A stretch of 64,000 nucleotides of DNA from Devosia sp. Root436 (GCF_001426345.1 NZ_LMEM01000015.1:62001-126000), one strand, 5' to 3'; shown: positions 34,552-43,900, numbered from the stretch's first letter. Notes: a model not told the origin generated them from the sequence alone. A program made the numbers and translations.

Positions 34552-35685
34552 TCAGGACTGCTGCAAGCGGGCCGAGCGACGCAGGGCATCGACGGGCAGG
34601 TCGATCTCGACACGCAGCCCGTCGGGCTCCCATACCCGCCGCAGCTTGCCGCGCAACTGGCCCTCGATGCTGAGGGCGATCAGGCGCGAGCCGAAGCCGG
34701 ACAATTCGGCGTCGCCGGCAATGACCGGACCACCCGTTTCCTTCCAGGTCAGGTGATAGCGCTGGCCTTCGGCGCGACCGGTGAGGTCTACCCTGCCCCC
34801 GGCGGCGGACAGGGCGCCGTATTTGGCGGCATTGGTACCCAACTCGTGGAACAGCAGCGCCAAGGGCGTGGCGGCGCCATCGTCGATAGCGCCATCTTCG
34901 CCGTGGAAGACGATGCGCGCCTGCCCATCGACGCAATAGGGCTGCATCAGCCGGTCGATCAGCGATTGCAGCGACCCCTGGTTGTCGGGTGGGTGGGACA
35001 CATGACTGTGGGGACGGACGAAGTCGTGCGCCTCGCCCAGGGCATAGATGCGCCGGCGCAGTTCGTCGGCGAAGGTCTTGACCTCGGGGCGGCTCCGCGC
35101 CGAGAGGCTGATAATGCCGGTAAGGACGGCGAAGATATTCTTGATGCGGTGGCTGAGCTCCTGGGAGACCAGTTCGCGTTCCTCGGCGAGGGCGACCCGC
35201 TCGGTGGTTTCATGCACGGTGCACAGCGTGCCCAGGGGCTGTCCGGCTTCATCGAGAACGGGGCTGTAGTGGAGGTTCATCCAGCCGGATTCGAGCCGGC
35301 CATGCCGGTTCAGCACCAGTTCCTGATCATGCAGGATCAGGGATTCGCCCCGCAGGCCCAGATCGAGCTTGTGGCTGTTGAAGTCGGCGATTTCGGGCCA
35401 GGCTGCGCGCACCGGCATGCCGAAGATATCGGGGTGACGATTACCGGCGAATGCGGCATAGGCGTTGTTGTAGACGAGGATGCCCTCGGGGCCTATCAGC
35501 ATGACCATGGGGATGGATGCCGCCATCATGAGCCGCACCGCGCCCTTGAGGCTTTCCGGCCAGGCCGGAATGGGGCCGAGCGGATTTCCCGCCCAATCGA
35601 AATCGTTGATCAGCTTGAGCGTGTCGTCCTGCTCGAGGCGCTGGCGCGTCTCGGGGGTGGCTGCCGGGAAGAGAGACTTTGGCAT
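34552..35685 (-). CDS. HWE/HisKA_2-family PAS sensor histidine kinase
   Basis: A 377-residue soluble kinase. A PAS domain spans about residues 55-170 (GPEGILVYNNAYAAFAGNRH ... SPVLDEAGQPLGTLCTVHET). The phospho-acceptor helix has ELSHRIKN (His about 178), and the ATPase domain has LLFHELGTNAAKYGALS, the HWE/HisKA_2 signature, then SGFGSRLI. No membrane segment is seen, so the signal is cytoplasmic, perhaps light or redox; no LOV cysteine motif is obvious. The frame is open from 35748, but ATG 35685 fits best. The neighbouring receiver protein is a likely substrate. Confidence 0.9.
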   Translation of the reverse strand: MPKSLFPAATPETRQRLEQDDTLKLINDFDWAGNPLGPIPAWPESLKGAVRLMMAASIPMVMLIGPEGILVYNNAYAAFAGNRHPDIFGMPVRAAWPEIADFNSHKLDLGLRGESLILHDQELVLNRHGRLESGWMNLHYSPVLDEAGQPLGTLCTVHETTERVALAEERELVSQELSHRIKNIFAVLTGIISLSARSRPEVKTFADELRRRIYALGEAHDFVRPHSHVSHPPDNQGSLQSLIDRLMQPYCVDGQARIVFHGEDGAIDDGAATPLALLFHELGTNAAKYGALSAAGGRVDLTGRAEGQRYHLTWKETGGPVIAGDAELSGFGSRLIALSIEGQLRGKLRRVWEPDGLRVEIDLPVDALRRSARLQQS

Positions 35686-35731
35686 AAGCGGCTTCCATGA
35701 CGACCGATGCAACGGCAACCTAACACATAAA

Positions 35732-35767
35732 GAAGGTCGCGCGCCCAACTGGAAACGCGCGGCCTTC
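35732..35767 (-). terminator. Terminator hairpin near the HWE kinase start / after the kinase-side gap
   Basis: GAAGGTCGCGCG (35732-35743) and CGCGCGGCCTTC (35756-35767) form a 12-base stem with one G-T pair, followed on the minus strand by TTT. It lies 26 bases after the DAHP synthase stop and so ends that gene. Confidence 0.75.
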
Positions 35768-35792
35768 CATGCGGTTCACCCGAAAAGGCGAA

Positions 35793-37172
35793 TTATTCGC
35801 CGGCTGCCAGATGCTGGCGCGGGGGCTTTTGGGCGTGGACTTCCTCGGCGACGAGAAAGGCCAGTTCAAGGGCCTGACTGGCATTGAGGCGCGGGTCGCA
35901 ATAGGTGTGGTAGCGATCCGAAAGAGAGGCTTCGGTGACGGCCGAGACGCTGCCGCCGGTGCATTCGGTGACATCGTCGCCAGTCATCTCGATATGCACG
36001 CCGCCGGCATAGGTGCCGAGTTCGCGGTGGATTTCGAAGAAGGCCTTCACTTCCGACAGCACGCGATCGAAGGGGCGGGTCTTGAAGCCGGTGGACGCCT
36101 TGACAGTGTTGCCGTGCATCGGGTCGGAGCACCAGACCACGGTGCGGCCGGCCTTCTGCACGGTTTCGATGTGGCGCGGCAGGTGATCGTTGATCTTGTC
36201 GGAGCCATAGCGGCTGATGAGGGTGATGCGGCCGGCTTCGTCGGTGGGGTTCAGCCGGTCGAGCAGGCGCAGCAGGTCGTCATTGCCCAGCGAGGGGCCG
36301 CATTTGATGCCGATGGGATTGTGGATGCCGGCGAAGTATTCAACATGGGCGGCATCGGGCTGGCGGGTGCGGTCGCCGATCCACAGCATGTGGCCCGAGG
36401 TGGCGTACCAGTCATTGGTGATGGAGTCGCGGCGGGTCAGGGCTTCCTCGTAGCCGAGCAGCAGGGCTTCGTGGCTGGTGAAGAAGCTGGTCTGGCGCAG
36501 GGCCGGCGTATTGTCGGGATTGAGGCCAAGGGCGCCCATGAAGGTGATGGCGTCGTCGATCTTGCGGGCGACTTCCTCGTAGCGCGGATACCAGTTCGAG
36601 CCCTTCATGAAACCCACGGTCCATTCGTGGATGCGGGTCAATTCGGCATAGCCGCCCATGGAGAAGGCGCGCAGCAGGTTGAGCGTCGCGGCGGACTGGC
36701 GATAGGCCTGCAGCATGCGGTCCGGATCGGGGACGCGGGACTTTTCGGTGAAGGAAATGTCGTTGATGATGTCGCCGCGATAGGAGGGCAGTTCCACCCC
36801 ATCGATGGTCTCGGTATCGGCGGAGCGCGGCTTGGCGAACTGGCCGGCGACGCGGCCGACCTTGACCACGGGCTTGGATGCGCCGTGGGTCAGCACCACC
36901 GCCATCTGCAGGAAGACGCGGAAGAAGTCGCGGATATGGTCGGCGCCGTGTTCGGCAAAGCTCTCGGCGCAGTCGCCGCCCTGCAGCAGGAAGGCTTCGC
37001 CTCGCGCCACGGCGGCGAGGCGGGTCCTGAGGTCGCGGGCTTCGCCGGCAAAGACCAGTGGCGGGAAGGACGCGAGTTGACGCTCGGCATTGGCCAATGC
37101 GGCGGGATCGGGATAGGCCGGCACCTGGGAAATCGGCTTGGCGCGCCAGCTATCGGGGGTCCAGGTGGTCAT
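35793..37172 (-). CDS. Class II 3-deoxy-7-phosphoheptulonate (DAHP) synthase
   Basis: A 459-residue plant-like (type II) DAHP synthase, first step of the shikimate pathway. Visible motifs are [64 protein letters not shown], and [18 protein letters not shown], covering the PEP, E4P and metal sites. Length is normal. It is unlinked to other aro genes and has its own terminator. Type II enzymes in some bacteria serve phenazine or other secondary pathways, but no such genes are near. Confidence 0.95.
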   Translation of the reverse strand: MTTWTPDSWRAKPISQVPAYPDPAALANAERQLASFPPLVFAGEARDLRTRLAAVARGEAFLLQGGDCAESFAEHGADHIRDFFRVFLQMAVVLTHGASKPVVKVGRVAGQFAKPRSADTETIDGVELPSYRGDIINDISFTEKSRVPDPDRMLQAYRQSAATLNLLRAFSMGGYAELTRIHEWTVGFMKGSNWYPRYEEVARKIDDAITFMGALGLNPDNTPALRQTSFFTSHEALLLGYEEALTRRDSITNDWYATSGHMLWIGDRTRQPDAAHVEYFAGIHNPIGIKCGPSLGNDDLLRLLDRLNPTDEAGRITLISRYGSDKINDHLPRHIETVQKAGRTVVWCSDPMHGNTVKASTGFKTRPFDRVLSEVKAFFEIHRELGTYAGGVHIEMTGDDVTECTGGSVSAVTEASLSDRYHTYCDPRLNASQALELAFLVAEEVHAQKPPRQHLAAGE

Positions 37173-37278
37173 ATCAGGTCTCGTTCACGCGCGTTACTGC
37201 TGCTGAAGGGCGGAATACCAAGGCTGGGGGTGCGGGACAAGGGGAAACGGGGTGGCCATTGGTCGGGGTGGTGCCACG

Positions 37279-38658
37279 CTAGCCGCCGATCTTTTCGCCG
37301 TTGCGGTAGGTGTAAGTGGGGGCCTTGAAGGTGACGAGTTCTTCGGCGGCGCTGGGGTGGAGGGCGATGGCGCGGTCGAAATCGGGTTTGGAGGCGCCCA
37401 TGCCCACGGGGATGGCGACGAGCTGGATCATTTCGGCGGCGCCGGAGCCCAGGATGTGGCAGCCCAGGACCTTGCCACCGTCCTTTTCGGTGATGAGCTT
37501 GAGGATCATCCGTTCGGTGCGGGTGGAGAGCGTATTCATCATCGGGCGGAAGCGGGCGACGTAGACGTCGATATCGCCGTGAGTGGCGGCTTCAGCCTCG
37601 GTGAGCCCGATCGTGCCGATTTCGGGATCGGAGAAGACAGCGGTGGGGATCTGGGAGTGATCGACCGCCAGCCTGTTGTTGTTGAATACCGTCTCGGCGA
37701 AATACCAGCCCTCGCGGATGGCGACGGGGGTCAGGGCGGCGCGGCCGGTGACGTCGCCCACGGCGTAGATGGAAGGCACGGTGGATTGCGACCAGGCATC
37801 GACCTTGATGGCGCCCGAGGATTCGAGCTGGACCCCGGCCTTGTCGAGGCCGAGGCCGCGCACATTGGGGGTGCGGCCGGTGGCGAACATGACGGCGCCA
37901 AACGGAGCCGTGACGCCATCGCTGAAGGTAGCGGAAATGTCGTTGCCGTGTTTGGCGAGCGACTTGATGGTGGTCTGGTAGATCAGCTTGATGCCGCGGT
38001 CGGTGAGACCGGCTTCGAGGCCGCGGCGCATGTCTTCGTCGAAGCCGCGCAGGACGCAGTCGCCCCGATAGATGATGGTGGTATCGACGCCAAGGCCGGC
38101 GAAGATGGTGGCGAACTCCACCGCGATATAGCCGCCGCCTTCGATGAGGATGGAGTGGGGCAAAGCCGGCAGGTCGAAAGCCTCGTTGGAGGTGATGGCC
38201 AGTTCGGCGCCGGGAATGTGCGGGATATGCGGATGCGCGCCGGTGGCAATCAGGATAAATTTAGCCGTCAAGTCACGGGCTTGCCTGACGAGGTGGACGC
38301 CGTTGGGGCCAGTGACGAGGCCGCGATCCCTGATGATCTCGACGCCAGGCTTTTCGAGATTGGCCACATAGGCGCTTTCGAGCCGGGTGATTTCCTTTTC
38401 CTTGGCGGCGACCAGGGTCGGCCAATCGAAGCTGGCATCGACCTGCCAGCCGAAGCTGGACGCCACGTCGAACAGGTCGTGGAAGCGCGAGGCATAGACA
38501 TAGAGCTTCTTGGGGACGCAGCCGCGGATGACGCAGGTGCCGCCGACGCGGAATTCCTCAATGATCGCGACCTTGGCGCCATAGGTGGCGGCCATGCGGG
38601 CGGCGCGGACGCCGCCGGAGCCGGCGCCAATAACGACGAGATCATAGCTATCGGTCAT
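37279..38658 (-). CDS. gor: Glutathione-disulfide reductase
   Basis: A 459-residue flavoprotein keeping glutathione reduced with NADPH. FAD site VVIGAGSGGVRAARMAA at residues 8-24; redox disulfide GGTCVIRGCVPKKL (Cys about 42 and 47); NAD(P) site about 170-195; dimer-interface His in AIALHPSAAEE near the C-terminus. VIRGCVPKK and R/R-type residues after the nucleotide fold (IYRGDCVLRGFDED) mark glutathione rather than lipoamide reductase. The open frame begins at 38823, but ATG 38658 matches the family. It is not linked to the Atm1-type gene. Confidence 0.94.
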   Translation of the reverse strand: MTDSYDLVVIGAGSGGVRAARMAATYGAKVAIIEEFRVGGTCVIRGCVPKKLYVYASRFHDLFDVASSFGWQVDASFDWPTLVAAKEKEITRLESAYVANLEKPGVEIIRDRGLVTGPNGVHLVRQARDLTAKFILIATGAHPHIPHIPGAELAITSNEAFDLPALPHSILIEGGGYIAVEFATIFAGLGVDTTIIYRGDCVLRGFDEDMRRGLEAGLTDRGIKLIYQTTIKSLAKHGNDISATFSDGVTAPFGAVMFATGRTPNVRGLGLDKAGVQLESSGAIKVDAWSQSTVPSIYAVGDVTGRAALTPVAIREGWYFAETVFNNNRLAVDHSQIPTAVFSDPEIGTIGLTEAEAATHGDIDVYVARFRPMMNTLSTRTERMILKLITEKDGGKVLGCHILGSGAAEMIQLVAIPVGMGASKPDFDRAIALHPSAAEELVTFKAPTYTYRNGEKIGG

Positions 38659-38718
38659 CGGGCGGCTCCCTGTGCAATCATCGGTATATGACGATGAATA
38701 TCGGTTGGCACTTCGCAT

Positions 38719-38746
38719 AAAAAAAGACCCCGCGCAAGGCGGGGCC
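38719..38746 (-). terminator. Rho-independent terminator after rpiA-DUF2059
   Basis: Minus strand: CCCCGC / GCGGGG stem (38728-38733 and 38739-38744) followed by seven T. It is about 175 bases after the DUF2059 stop, with a degenerate family B-like copy between. It could instead act on a small RNA from that gap. Confidence 0.75.
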
Positions 38747-38821
38747 TGATTGCTGGTATGCGGTAGGCCAGCGAGGAGGACTGCACTGTCACTGGCCAGG
38801 TGGAGGGCGGGCGGTGAACAC

Positions 38822-38891
38822 ACCCCCTCCCCAGCTTTGCCAAGGCCATGCGGGCCAGGCGCCCCCCCGCAAAGGGAGGGCGGGCAGGAGC
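38822..38891. repeat. Degenerate family B-like repeat, copy 10
   Basis: ACCCCCTCCCCAGC ... GCCCCCCCGCAAAGGGAGGG. It keeps the CCCCCTC and GGGAGGG ends of family B but not the middle stem. Confidence 0.4.
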
Positions 38892-38919
38892 CGACGGACG
38901 GCTGCCAGATATCGCGGCG

Positions 38920-39462
38920 CTAGACTTCGAAGCCCTGGGCGCGCAGCTCGGCGCGGACCTTGGCGAAGAATTCGGAGCGGGTGTTGTTGGTGAAGACCTG
39001 GAGAACCGCCTGCAGATCGGTGTTCACCTCGGAATTGGCCTGGGCCAGCTTCTGGCCGGTCGGCGTTTCGTAGAAGGCGACGATTTCCTGCAGTTCTTCG
39101 GCGGTGAAGCGCACGGCATAGACGCGCGCGAACTGGTCGAGCAGTTCGCCCTTGCGGTCCTTGTATTCCTCCAGAACCTTGCCGACGGCCAGGTCGGTCT
39201 CCTCGGCAATCTCGGGATTCTGCGCGGTGAGCTGACGCAGGGTGCCGATGCCGATCTCGACGAGGGTGACCTCGTAGACGGCGCCGCGGTCGGTCAGGTC
39301 GACATATTTGCGGGCCAGCGCCAGTTGCTCGGGCGGAACCTCCTGGGCCATTGCGGGAACCGCAACCACGAGCATGGCAGCGCTCAAAGCCACAGCCAAC
39401 AGCGCCTTGGCGCGCGTCATAACACCGGTCATCATCGAAATACCCATCTTGTCCCGATCCAT
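38920..39462 (-). CDS. DUF2059-domain secreted protein
   Basis: A protein of about 180 residues. A signal peptide covers the N-terminal part (ALLAVALSAAMLVVAVPAMAQE). The mature chain contains LLDQFARVYAVRFTAEELQEIVAFYETPTGQKL, the core of DUF2059, a periplasmic helical domain with no firmly assigned role. Its ATG 39462 shares its A with the rpiA stop (TGATG); in-frame ATGs at 39447 and 39420 are alternative starts. Coupling to rpiA is translational rather than functional as far as I can tell. Confidence 0.85.
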   Translation of the reverse strand: MDRDKMGISMMTGVMTRAKALLAVALSAAMLVVAVPAMAQEVPPEQLALARKYVDLTDRGAVYEVTLVEIGIGTLRQLTAQNPEIAEETDLAVGKVLEEYKDRKGELLDQFARVYAVRFTAEELQEIVAFYETPTGQKLAQANSEVNTDLQAVLQVFTNNTRSEFFAKVRAELRAQGFEV

Positions 39463-40163
39463 CAGTTCGTGCCGTTCGTCAGCGTTTTTACGCCATCCGG
39501 GGTCGCCACATAAGCCGTCTTGCACATTTTGAGGAACAGCCCGTGCTGCACTACCCCGGCGATGTCGAGCAAGTCGCGCGACAGCGCTTCTGGCCGCGAA
39601 ATGCGGCCAAAAAAAGCATCCAGAATGAGGTGTCCGCCGTCGGTGACATAGGACGCGCCCGGCGCGGTCTCGCGCAGGCGCAGCCCACCTTCGGCGCCAT
39701 GGTCCGCGAGCACCTCGGCCAAGGCACGCCGCGTGGCGCCAAGGCCGAAGCGGTTGACCTCGATGGGCAGCGGGAAGCGGCCGAGCACCGGCACCACTTT
39801 CGAGGCGTCGGCGATGACCACCATGGCGTCCGATGCCGCGGCGACGATCTTCTCGCGCAGCAGGGCCCCGCCGGCACCTTTGATGAGATTGAGGTGAGGA
39901 TCGATCTCGTCGGCGCCATCGATGGTCAGGTCGAGCCGGTCGAGGGTTTCGAGATCGGAAAGGGGAATGTTGAGCGACTGCGCCTGGCGGGCCGTTACCT
40001 CGGAGGTGGGAACGCAGATGCACTCGAAGCCCGCCGCGACCTCCTGGCCGAGCAAGTCCACGAAATGGCGGGCAGTGGAGCCGGTGCCGAGGCCAAGCCG
40101 CATTCCAGGTCGCAGGTCGGCAATCGCCATCGCGGCCGCCTGACGCTTCAGCTCTTCGCTCAT
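39462..40163 (-). CDS. rpiA: Ribose-5-phosphate isomerase A
   Basis: A 233-residue enzyme interconverting ribose-5-phosphate and ribulose-5-phosphate. Blocks are MRLGLGTGSTARHFVD, TIDGADEID (catalytic Asp), LIKGAGGALLREKIV (catalytic Glu and Lys) and DGGHLILDAFFG. ATG 40163 follows the family start; the frame is open to 40391 but the extra residues are not conserved. It is translated together with DUF2059. The gene at 40417 is divergent. Confidence 0.95.
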   Translation of the reverse strand: MSEELKRQAAAMAIADLRPGMRLGLGTGSTARHFVDLLGQEVAAGFECICVPTSEVTARQAQSLNIPLSDLETLDRLDLTIDGADEIDPHLNLIKGAGGALLREKIVAAASDAMVVIADASKVVPVLGRFPLPIEVNRFGLGATRRALAEVLADHGAEGGLRLRETAPGASYVTDGGHLILDAFFGRISRPEALSRDLLDIAGVVQHGLFLKMCKTAYVATPDGVKTLTNGTN

Positions 40164-40416
40164 GGTTGCCTCGCACAGTGTATGGCGACGGGCAATTGCA
40201 GGGGCCGAGCCATCTGTCAATGCCGCAGCGCAGCAGGGATCACGGATTGGTGAACAGGAACTGTAACTTGCCGGCAACACAATTTTGCGAAGGTGGCGCG
40301 AGTGCGGCAAATCCGAGGCATCCGCCTCTTTTCGCTCATATGCAAAGCGCGTAACAACCGCAATTGTCAGGTGGGCGAGTCGAATGCCCATTCTATTCCA
40401 GAGGCCAAGTCGTCAG

Positions 40417-41010
40417 ATGTTCAATATCAAGTCAACGATAGCTATAGGGCTTTCGGTTATCTTGTCGGCTAGCAGCGTAGTGCCCGCCACGGCTGCGCTG
40501 GTATACGATCGCAGCAGCGGCAATTGGGTGGACGAATCCGTCCTGGCGCCGAGCCCGCGCGGCGGCAGCCCGATCCGCAAGGAAATCGTCACCTACGAAA
40601 CCAACCACAAGCCTGGCACCATCGTCATCGAGACCGACGAGCGGCGGCTCTATCTCGTGCTGGAAGACGGCAAGGCCATGAAATACGGCATCGGTGTCGG
40701 CCGCGACGGATTTACCTGGTCGGGCACGCACCGGATCACCCGCAAGGCCGAATGGCCGGGCTGGACGCCGCCGCCGCAGATGCGCAAGCGCGTGCCGGAC
40801 CTGCCGGCCTATATGGAAGGCGGCCCCAACAATCCGCTCGGCGCCCGCGCGCTCTATATCGGCTCGACGCTCTATCGCGTGCATGGCACGTCGGAGCCCT
40901 GGTCGATCGGCCAGGCCGTGTCCTCCGGCTGCATCCGGCTGACCAATGACGACGTCACCGATCTTTACGAGCGGGTCCAGGTCGGCGCCTTGATCGTCGT
41001 CAACCACTAG
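40417..41010 (+). CDS. L,D-transpeptidase (YkuD/ErfK family)
   Basis: A 197-residue periplasmic enzyme forming 3-3 peptidoglycan cross-links or attaching proteins to the wall. A signal peptide (IGLSVILSASSVVPATAA) covers residues 8-27. The YkuD core has KPGTIVIETDERRLYLVLEDG, YGIGVGRDGF, HGT (His156) and SSGCIRLTNDDV with the nucleophile Cys172. Length is short, with no LysM or binding domain. ATG 40417 is used; ATG 40384 adds 11 residues. It stands alone and has a hairpin terminator. Confidence 0.92.
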   Translation: MFNIKSTIAIGLSVILSASSVVPATAALVYDRSSGNWVDESVLAPSPRGGSPIRKEIVTYETNHKPGTIVIETDERRLYLVLEDGKAMKYGIGVGRDGFTWSGTHRITRKAEWPGWTPPPQMRKRVPDLPAYMEGGPNNPLGARALYIGSTLYRVHGTSEPWSIGQAVSSGCIRLTNDDVTDLYERVQVGALIVVNH

Positions 41011-41062
41011 GACCGGCGTCATTCGGATGATGCCGGGCTGACTTGGTCCTAGCGAAAAATTG

Positions 41063-41094
41063 CAGGGGCTGCCGTTTTTCGGTGGCCCTTTTTG
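41063..41094 (+). terminator. Probable terminator of the L,D-transpeptidase gene
   Basis: AGGGGCTGCCG-TTTTT-CGGTGGCCCT forms an imperfect stem followed by TTTTTG. The stem has bulges, so it is weaker than the others. Confidence 0.55.
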
Positions 41095-41140
41095 TTTGTG
41101 GCGGCTTTGAAAGCGGCTCGACTGGCGATAGGTTCAGCGC

Positions 41141-42154
41141 ATGACTGTTCACGTGCCCCCTGCCCGGCCGCTTGTCGATACGTTCGGGCGGCGTATTTCC
41201 TATCTGCGCATTTCGGTGACGGATCGCTGCGATTTCCGCTGCGTCTATTGCATGGCCGAAGACATGACGTTCCTGCCCAAGAAGGACGTGCTGAGCTTCG
41301 AGGAAGTCGAGGCCATTGCCGGGGCGTTCATCGCGCGGGGCGTCAACAGGATCCGGCTGACCGGCGGCGAGCCGCTGGTGCGGCGCGACATCATGGACCT
41401 GGTGAGGACGCTGGGCGGGCAGATCGGGCATGGGCTCGATGAGCTGACGCTGACCACCAATGGCAGCCAATTGCGCAAGCATGCGCAGGGCCTGGCCGAT
41501 GCCGGGGTGCGGCGGCTCAATGTATCGCTCGATACGCTGGATGCGGAGCGCTTCACCGCCATCACGCGGCGGGGGCGGATCGCCGATGTGCTCGACGGCA
41601 TCGGCGCGGCGCAGGCGGCGGGGCTCGCCATCAAGATCAACATGGTGGCGATGGCGGGGGTCAATGACGACGAGATCGAGCCCATGATGGCCTGGGCGCA
41701 TGGGCGCGGCATGGGGCTGACGCTGATCGAGGGCATGCCGCTGGGCGAAGTGGGGATTGATCGGGTCGACAGCTATCTGCCGCTGCGCGAACTGCATGAG
41801 CGGCTCGCGCGACGCTATACGCTGAGCAAGCTCGACAAGCGCACCGGCGGGCCGGCGCGCTATGTACATGTGGCCGAGACCGGGGGCGTGCTCGGCTTCA
41901 TCACGCCGATGAGCCACAATTTCTGCGAGAGCTGCAACCGGGTGCGCCTGACGGCGACCGGACAGCTCTATCTGTGCCTGGGGCAGGACGACCAGGTAAA
42001 TCTGCGTGACGCCTTGCGCGAGGGCGGCATGGCAGCGCTCGATGCGGCGCTGGACCACGCCATGCTGATCAAGCCCAAGGGGCATGATTTCGTGATCGAC
42101 AGGACGCGGCCGGAACCGGCTTTGGGCCGGCATATGAATGTGACGGGAGGCTAG
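41141..42154 (+). CDS. moaA: GTP 3',8-cyclase, molybdenum cofactor synthesis
   Basis: A 337-residue radical-SAM enzyme starting molybdopterin synthesis from GTP. The N-terminal cluster is Cys30, Cys34, Cys37 in [21 protein letters not shown] is the SAM-binding region; the C-terminal cluster is in [12 protein letters not shown] plus YLCL; the chain ends in Gly-Gly, as MoaA needs. ATG 41141 fits. It is followed after 1 base by a dienelactone hydrolase gene; no other moa gene is adjacent. Confidence 0.96.
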   Translation: MTVHVPPARPLVDTFGRRISYLRISVTDRCDFRCVYCMAEDMTFLPKKDVLSFEEVEAIAGAFIARGVNRIRLTGGEPLVRRDIMDLVRTLGGQIGHGLDELTLTTNGSQLRKHAQGLADAGVRRLNVSLDTLDAERFTAITRRGRIADVLDGIGAAQAAGLAIKINMVAMAGVNDDEIEPMMAWAHGRGMGLTLIEGMPLGEVGIDRVDSYLPLRELHERLARRYTLSKLDKRTGGPARYVHVAETGGVLGFITPMSHNFCESCNRVRLTATGQLYLCLGQDDQVNLRDALREGGMAALDAALDHAMLIKPKGHDFVIDRTRPEPALGRHMNVTGG

Positions 42155-42155
42155 A

Positions 42156-42830
42156 ATGGGCGAACGGATCAAACTGACAGCCAGCGACGGCTTTACCCTC
42201 AATGCCTATCGTGCGGCGCCCGAGGGCAAGCCGCGCGGCGGGGTGGTGCTCATCCAGGAGGTGTGGGGGCTCAATACCTGGATACGGAGCGTGGTGGACC
42301 GTTTCGCCCGGCATGGCTATCTGGCGGTGGCGCCAGCCATGTTCGACCGGGTGGAGTTCGGCTACGAGAGCGACAGCTATACGCCCGAACAGTTCGAGGT
42401 GATTGGCGGGCTTATGAAGCAGTTCGACCACCAGACGGCGCTGCTCGACGTGGCCGCAGCCATCGAAGCGGCCAAGGCCGGCGGCAAGGTGGGCATTACC
42501 GGCTATTGCTTCGGCGGGGCGGTGAGCTGGCGCGCGGCGCATCACGGCATGGGGCTCAGCGCGGCGTCGGGCTATTACGGCGGGGGCGTGCCCAACTATA
42601 TCGACCTGGCGCCGACCATTCCGCTGGAAATGCACTATGGCGACCAGGACAAGGGCATTCCGCTGGAGCAGATCGAGGCCTTGAAGGCGCGGTATCCGGA
42701 TGTGGGGATCCATACCTATCCGGCCGGGCACGGCTTCTGTAACAGCGACCGGCCGGGCAATTTCAACGAGGCGGCCTGCACCAAGGCCTCGGCGCGCACG
42801 CTCGACTTCTTCCGCAAGCATCTTGGATAG
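42156..42830 (+). CDS. Dienelactone hydrolase-family protein
   Basis: A 224-residue alpha/beta hydrolase. The nucleophile is a cysteine (Cys118) in GITGYCFGGAVSW, with Asp in YGDQDKGIP and His in PAGHGF completing the triad. Family members hydrolyse dienelactone or related esters; there are no aromatic-degradation genes around, so the real substrate is unknown. It begins 1 base after moaA and overlaps the next frame by 8 bases, making a three-gene operon. Confidence 0.9.
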   Translation: MGERIKLTASDGFTLNAYRAAPEGKPRGGVVLIQEVWGLNTWIRSVVDRFARHGYLAVAPAMFDRVEFGYESDSYTPEQFEVIGGLMKQFDHQTALLDVAAAIEAAKAGGKVGITGYCFGGAVSWRAAHHGMGLSAASGYYGGGVPNYIDLAPTIPLEMHYGDQDKGIPLEQIEALKARYPDVGIHTYPAGHGFCNSDRPGNFNEAACTKASARTLDFFRKHLG

Positions 42831-43251
42831 CCTGGACCAGCATCGGGCCTATCTGGCAGCCGAATGTCGGGCAGCGCAGGCCGCGCCGCTGTCGCGGCGC
42901 AAGGCGATGCTGGTCGCGGCGCTGGTGGACGCCTATGTGGACCGGATGTTCGCGGCCAGGCCGGATGCGGAGGATGTCCTGGCATTTCGGGCGGAGCTGG
43001 CGGCGGGCTCCCCTGCCCTCGGGCTGATCATGGCGCTGTGCGCCGGGTCGACGGATCTGGCTGTCGTGATCGAGGCGGTTGAAGTACCGCTGGCCGAGTA
43101 TGGCGCCCTTGGCGTCGAGGACTTCATGGTGAGCCTCTATAATGACCACAGCGTGCAACGACTGCGGCTGGCGTTGCCGGATGGCGGGCGGCGGGATTTG
43201 CTGGATGTGCTGGGCGAGGCCGTCTCAACCTTGAATAACCCAACGAGTTAG
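42823..43251 (+). CDS. Uncharacterised protein, third gene of the moaA operon
   Basis: A 142-residue protein, mostly helical, with YLAAECRAAQAAPLSRRK, ALVDAYVDRMFAARPDAED and EDFMVSLYNDHSVQRLRLALP. There is no signal peptide or membrane segment. TTG 42823 overlaps the hydrolase stop. I do not recognise a family, though the codon use and tight overlap argue for a real gene. Its stop lies inside a dyad, ATAACC...GGTTAT, just before the DUF4160 gene. Confidence 0.65.
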   Translation: MDSLDQHRAYLAAECRAAQAAPLSRRKAMLVAALVDAYVDRMFAARPDAEDVLAFRAELAAGSPALGLIMALCAGSTDLAVVIEAVEVPLAEYGALGVEDFMVSLYNDHSVQRLRLALPDGGRRDLLDVLGEAVSTLNNPTS

Positions 43252-43256
43252 GTTAT
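43235..43256. promoter_or_regulatory. Inverted repeat upstream of the DUF4160/DUF2442 pair
   Basis: ATAACC (43235-43240) and GGTTAT (43251-43256) with a 10-base spacer, ending 7 bases before the DUF4160 ATG. It could be the operator of that pair, or a stem that sequesters its ribosome site. Confidence 0.4.
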
Positions 43257-43263
43257 CTTACCG

Positions 43264-43491
43264 ATGATTACGGTACTCCGCGTCGCTGGCTTCCGGTTTG
43301 TCATCTACACCAACGACCATGAACCGGCGCATCTCAATGTCTATGGCGACGGGGAAGCGCGGATCGACATTGTTGAAGTCGCGGCAATTTCCAATCGCGG
43401 CATGAGCAGGCGCGACCTCGTCCGGGCGCTCGGCATCGTCCAGGAACACCGCGAAGCGTTCCTTGAAAGGTGGCATGAAATCCATGGGTGA
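43264..43491 (+). CDS. DUF4160 protein
   Basis: A 75-residue protein. FRFVIYTNDHEPAHLNVYGDGEARIDI matches the DUF4160 core (DHxPAHxxV pattern), followed by helices RRDLVRALGIVQEHREAFLERWHEIHG. The domain is usually encoded directly before a DUF2442 gene, as here, and such pairs have been suspected to be toxin-antitoxin-like modules; the role is unproven. The stop overlaps the next gene. Confidence 0.85.
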   Translation: MITVLRVAGFRFVIYTNDHEPAHLNVYGDGEARIDIVEVAAISNRGMSRRDLVRALGIVQEHREAFLERWHEIHG

Positions 43492-43900
43492 CATCAAGCT
43501 CGAAGACAGCCGGTACGAGGCGGCGACCCGGCGTGGCGAAGGTGAACGGGCAAATATGCCCGTGCCTGCGGCGGTGCGGTTCGACGAGCGCACGGCACGG
43601 CTCATCGTGGAATTCACCAATGGCGCAGCCTTGCTGGTGCCGGCCCGCGCGCTACAGGGCCTGGAGGACGCCACAGATGCAGAACTGGCCGAGGTCGAGT
43701 TGGCCGGCGAGACGGGCCTGCATTGGCCAAGCCGGGATATCGATTTTACCATTGCCGGGCTGATGCAGGGCATTTTCGGCACAGCACAATTCATGGCGGG
43801 CCAGCGCAAGGGCGGGCAATCCCGCTCGGCAGCCAAGGTGGCCGCCAGTCGCGCCAATGGCGCCAAGGGCGGCCGCCCGCGCAAGGCGAGCCTGTCCTAG
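43475..43900 (+). CDS. DUF2442 protein
   Basis: A 141-residue protein. The DUF2442 domain covers about residues 25-90: VRFDERTARLIVEFTNGAALLVPARALQGL and GLHWPSRDIDFTIAGLMQGIFG. A basic tail, RKGGQSRSAAKVAASRANGAKGGRPRK, could bind DNA. ATG 43475 has AAAGG nearby; ATG 43484 is also possible. It overlaps DUF4160 by 17 bases, so they are co-translated. The tail would suit an antitoxin or autoregulator, but this is inference. Confidence 0.85.
   Translation: MKSMGDIKLEDSRYEAATRRGEGERANMPVPAAVRFDERTARLIVEFTNGAALLVPARALQGLEDATDAELAEVELAGETGLHWPSRDIDFTIAGLMQGIFGTAQFMAGQRKGGQSRSAAKVAASRANGAKGGRPRKASLS

Noticed and set aside
38659..38823. N-terminal extension of glutathione reductase in an open upstream frame
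   Set aside because: The added residues are Cys/Pro-rich, unlike the family, and include the region of a terminator; MTDSYDLVVIGAG is the proper start.
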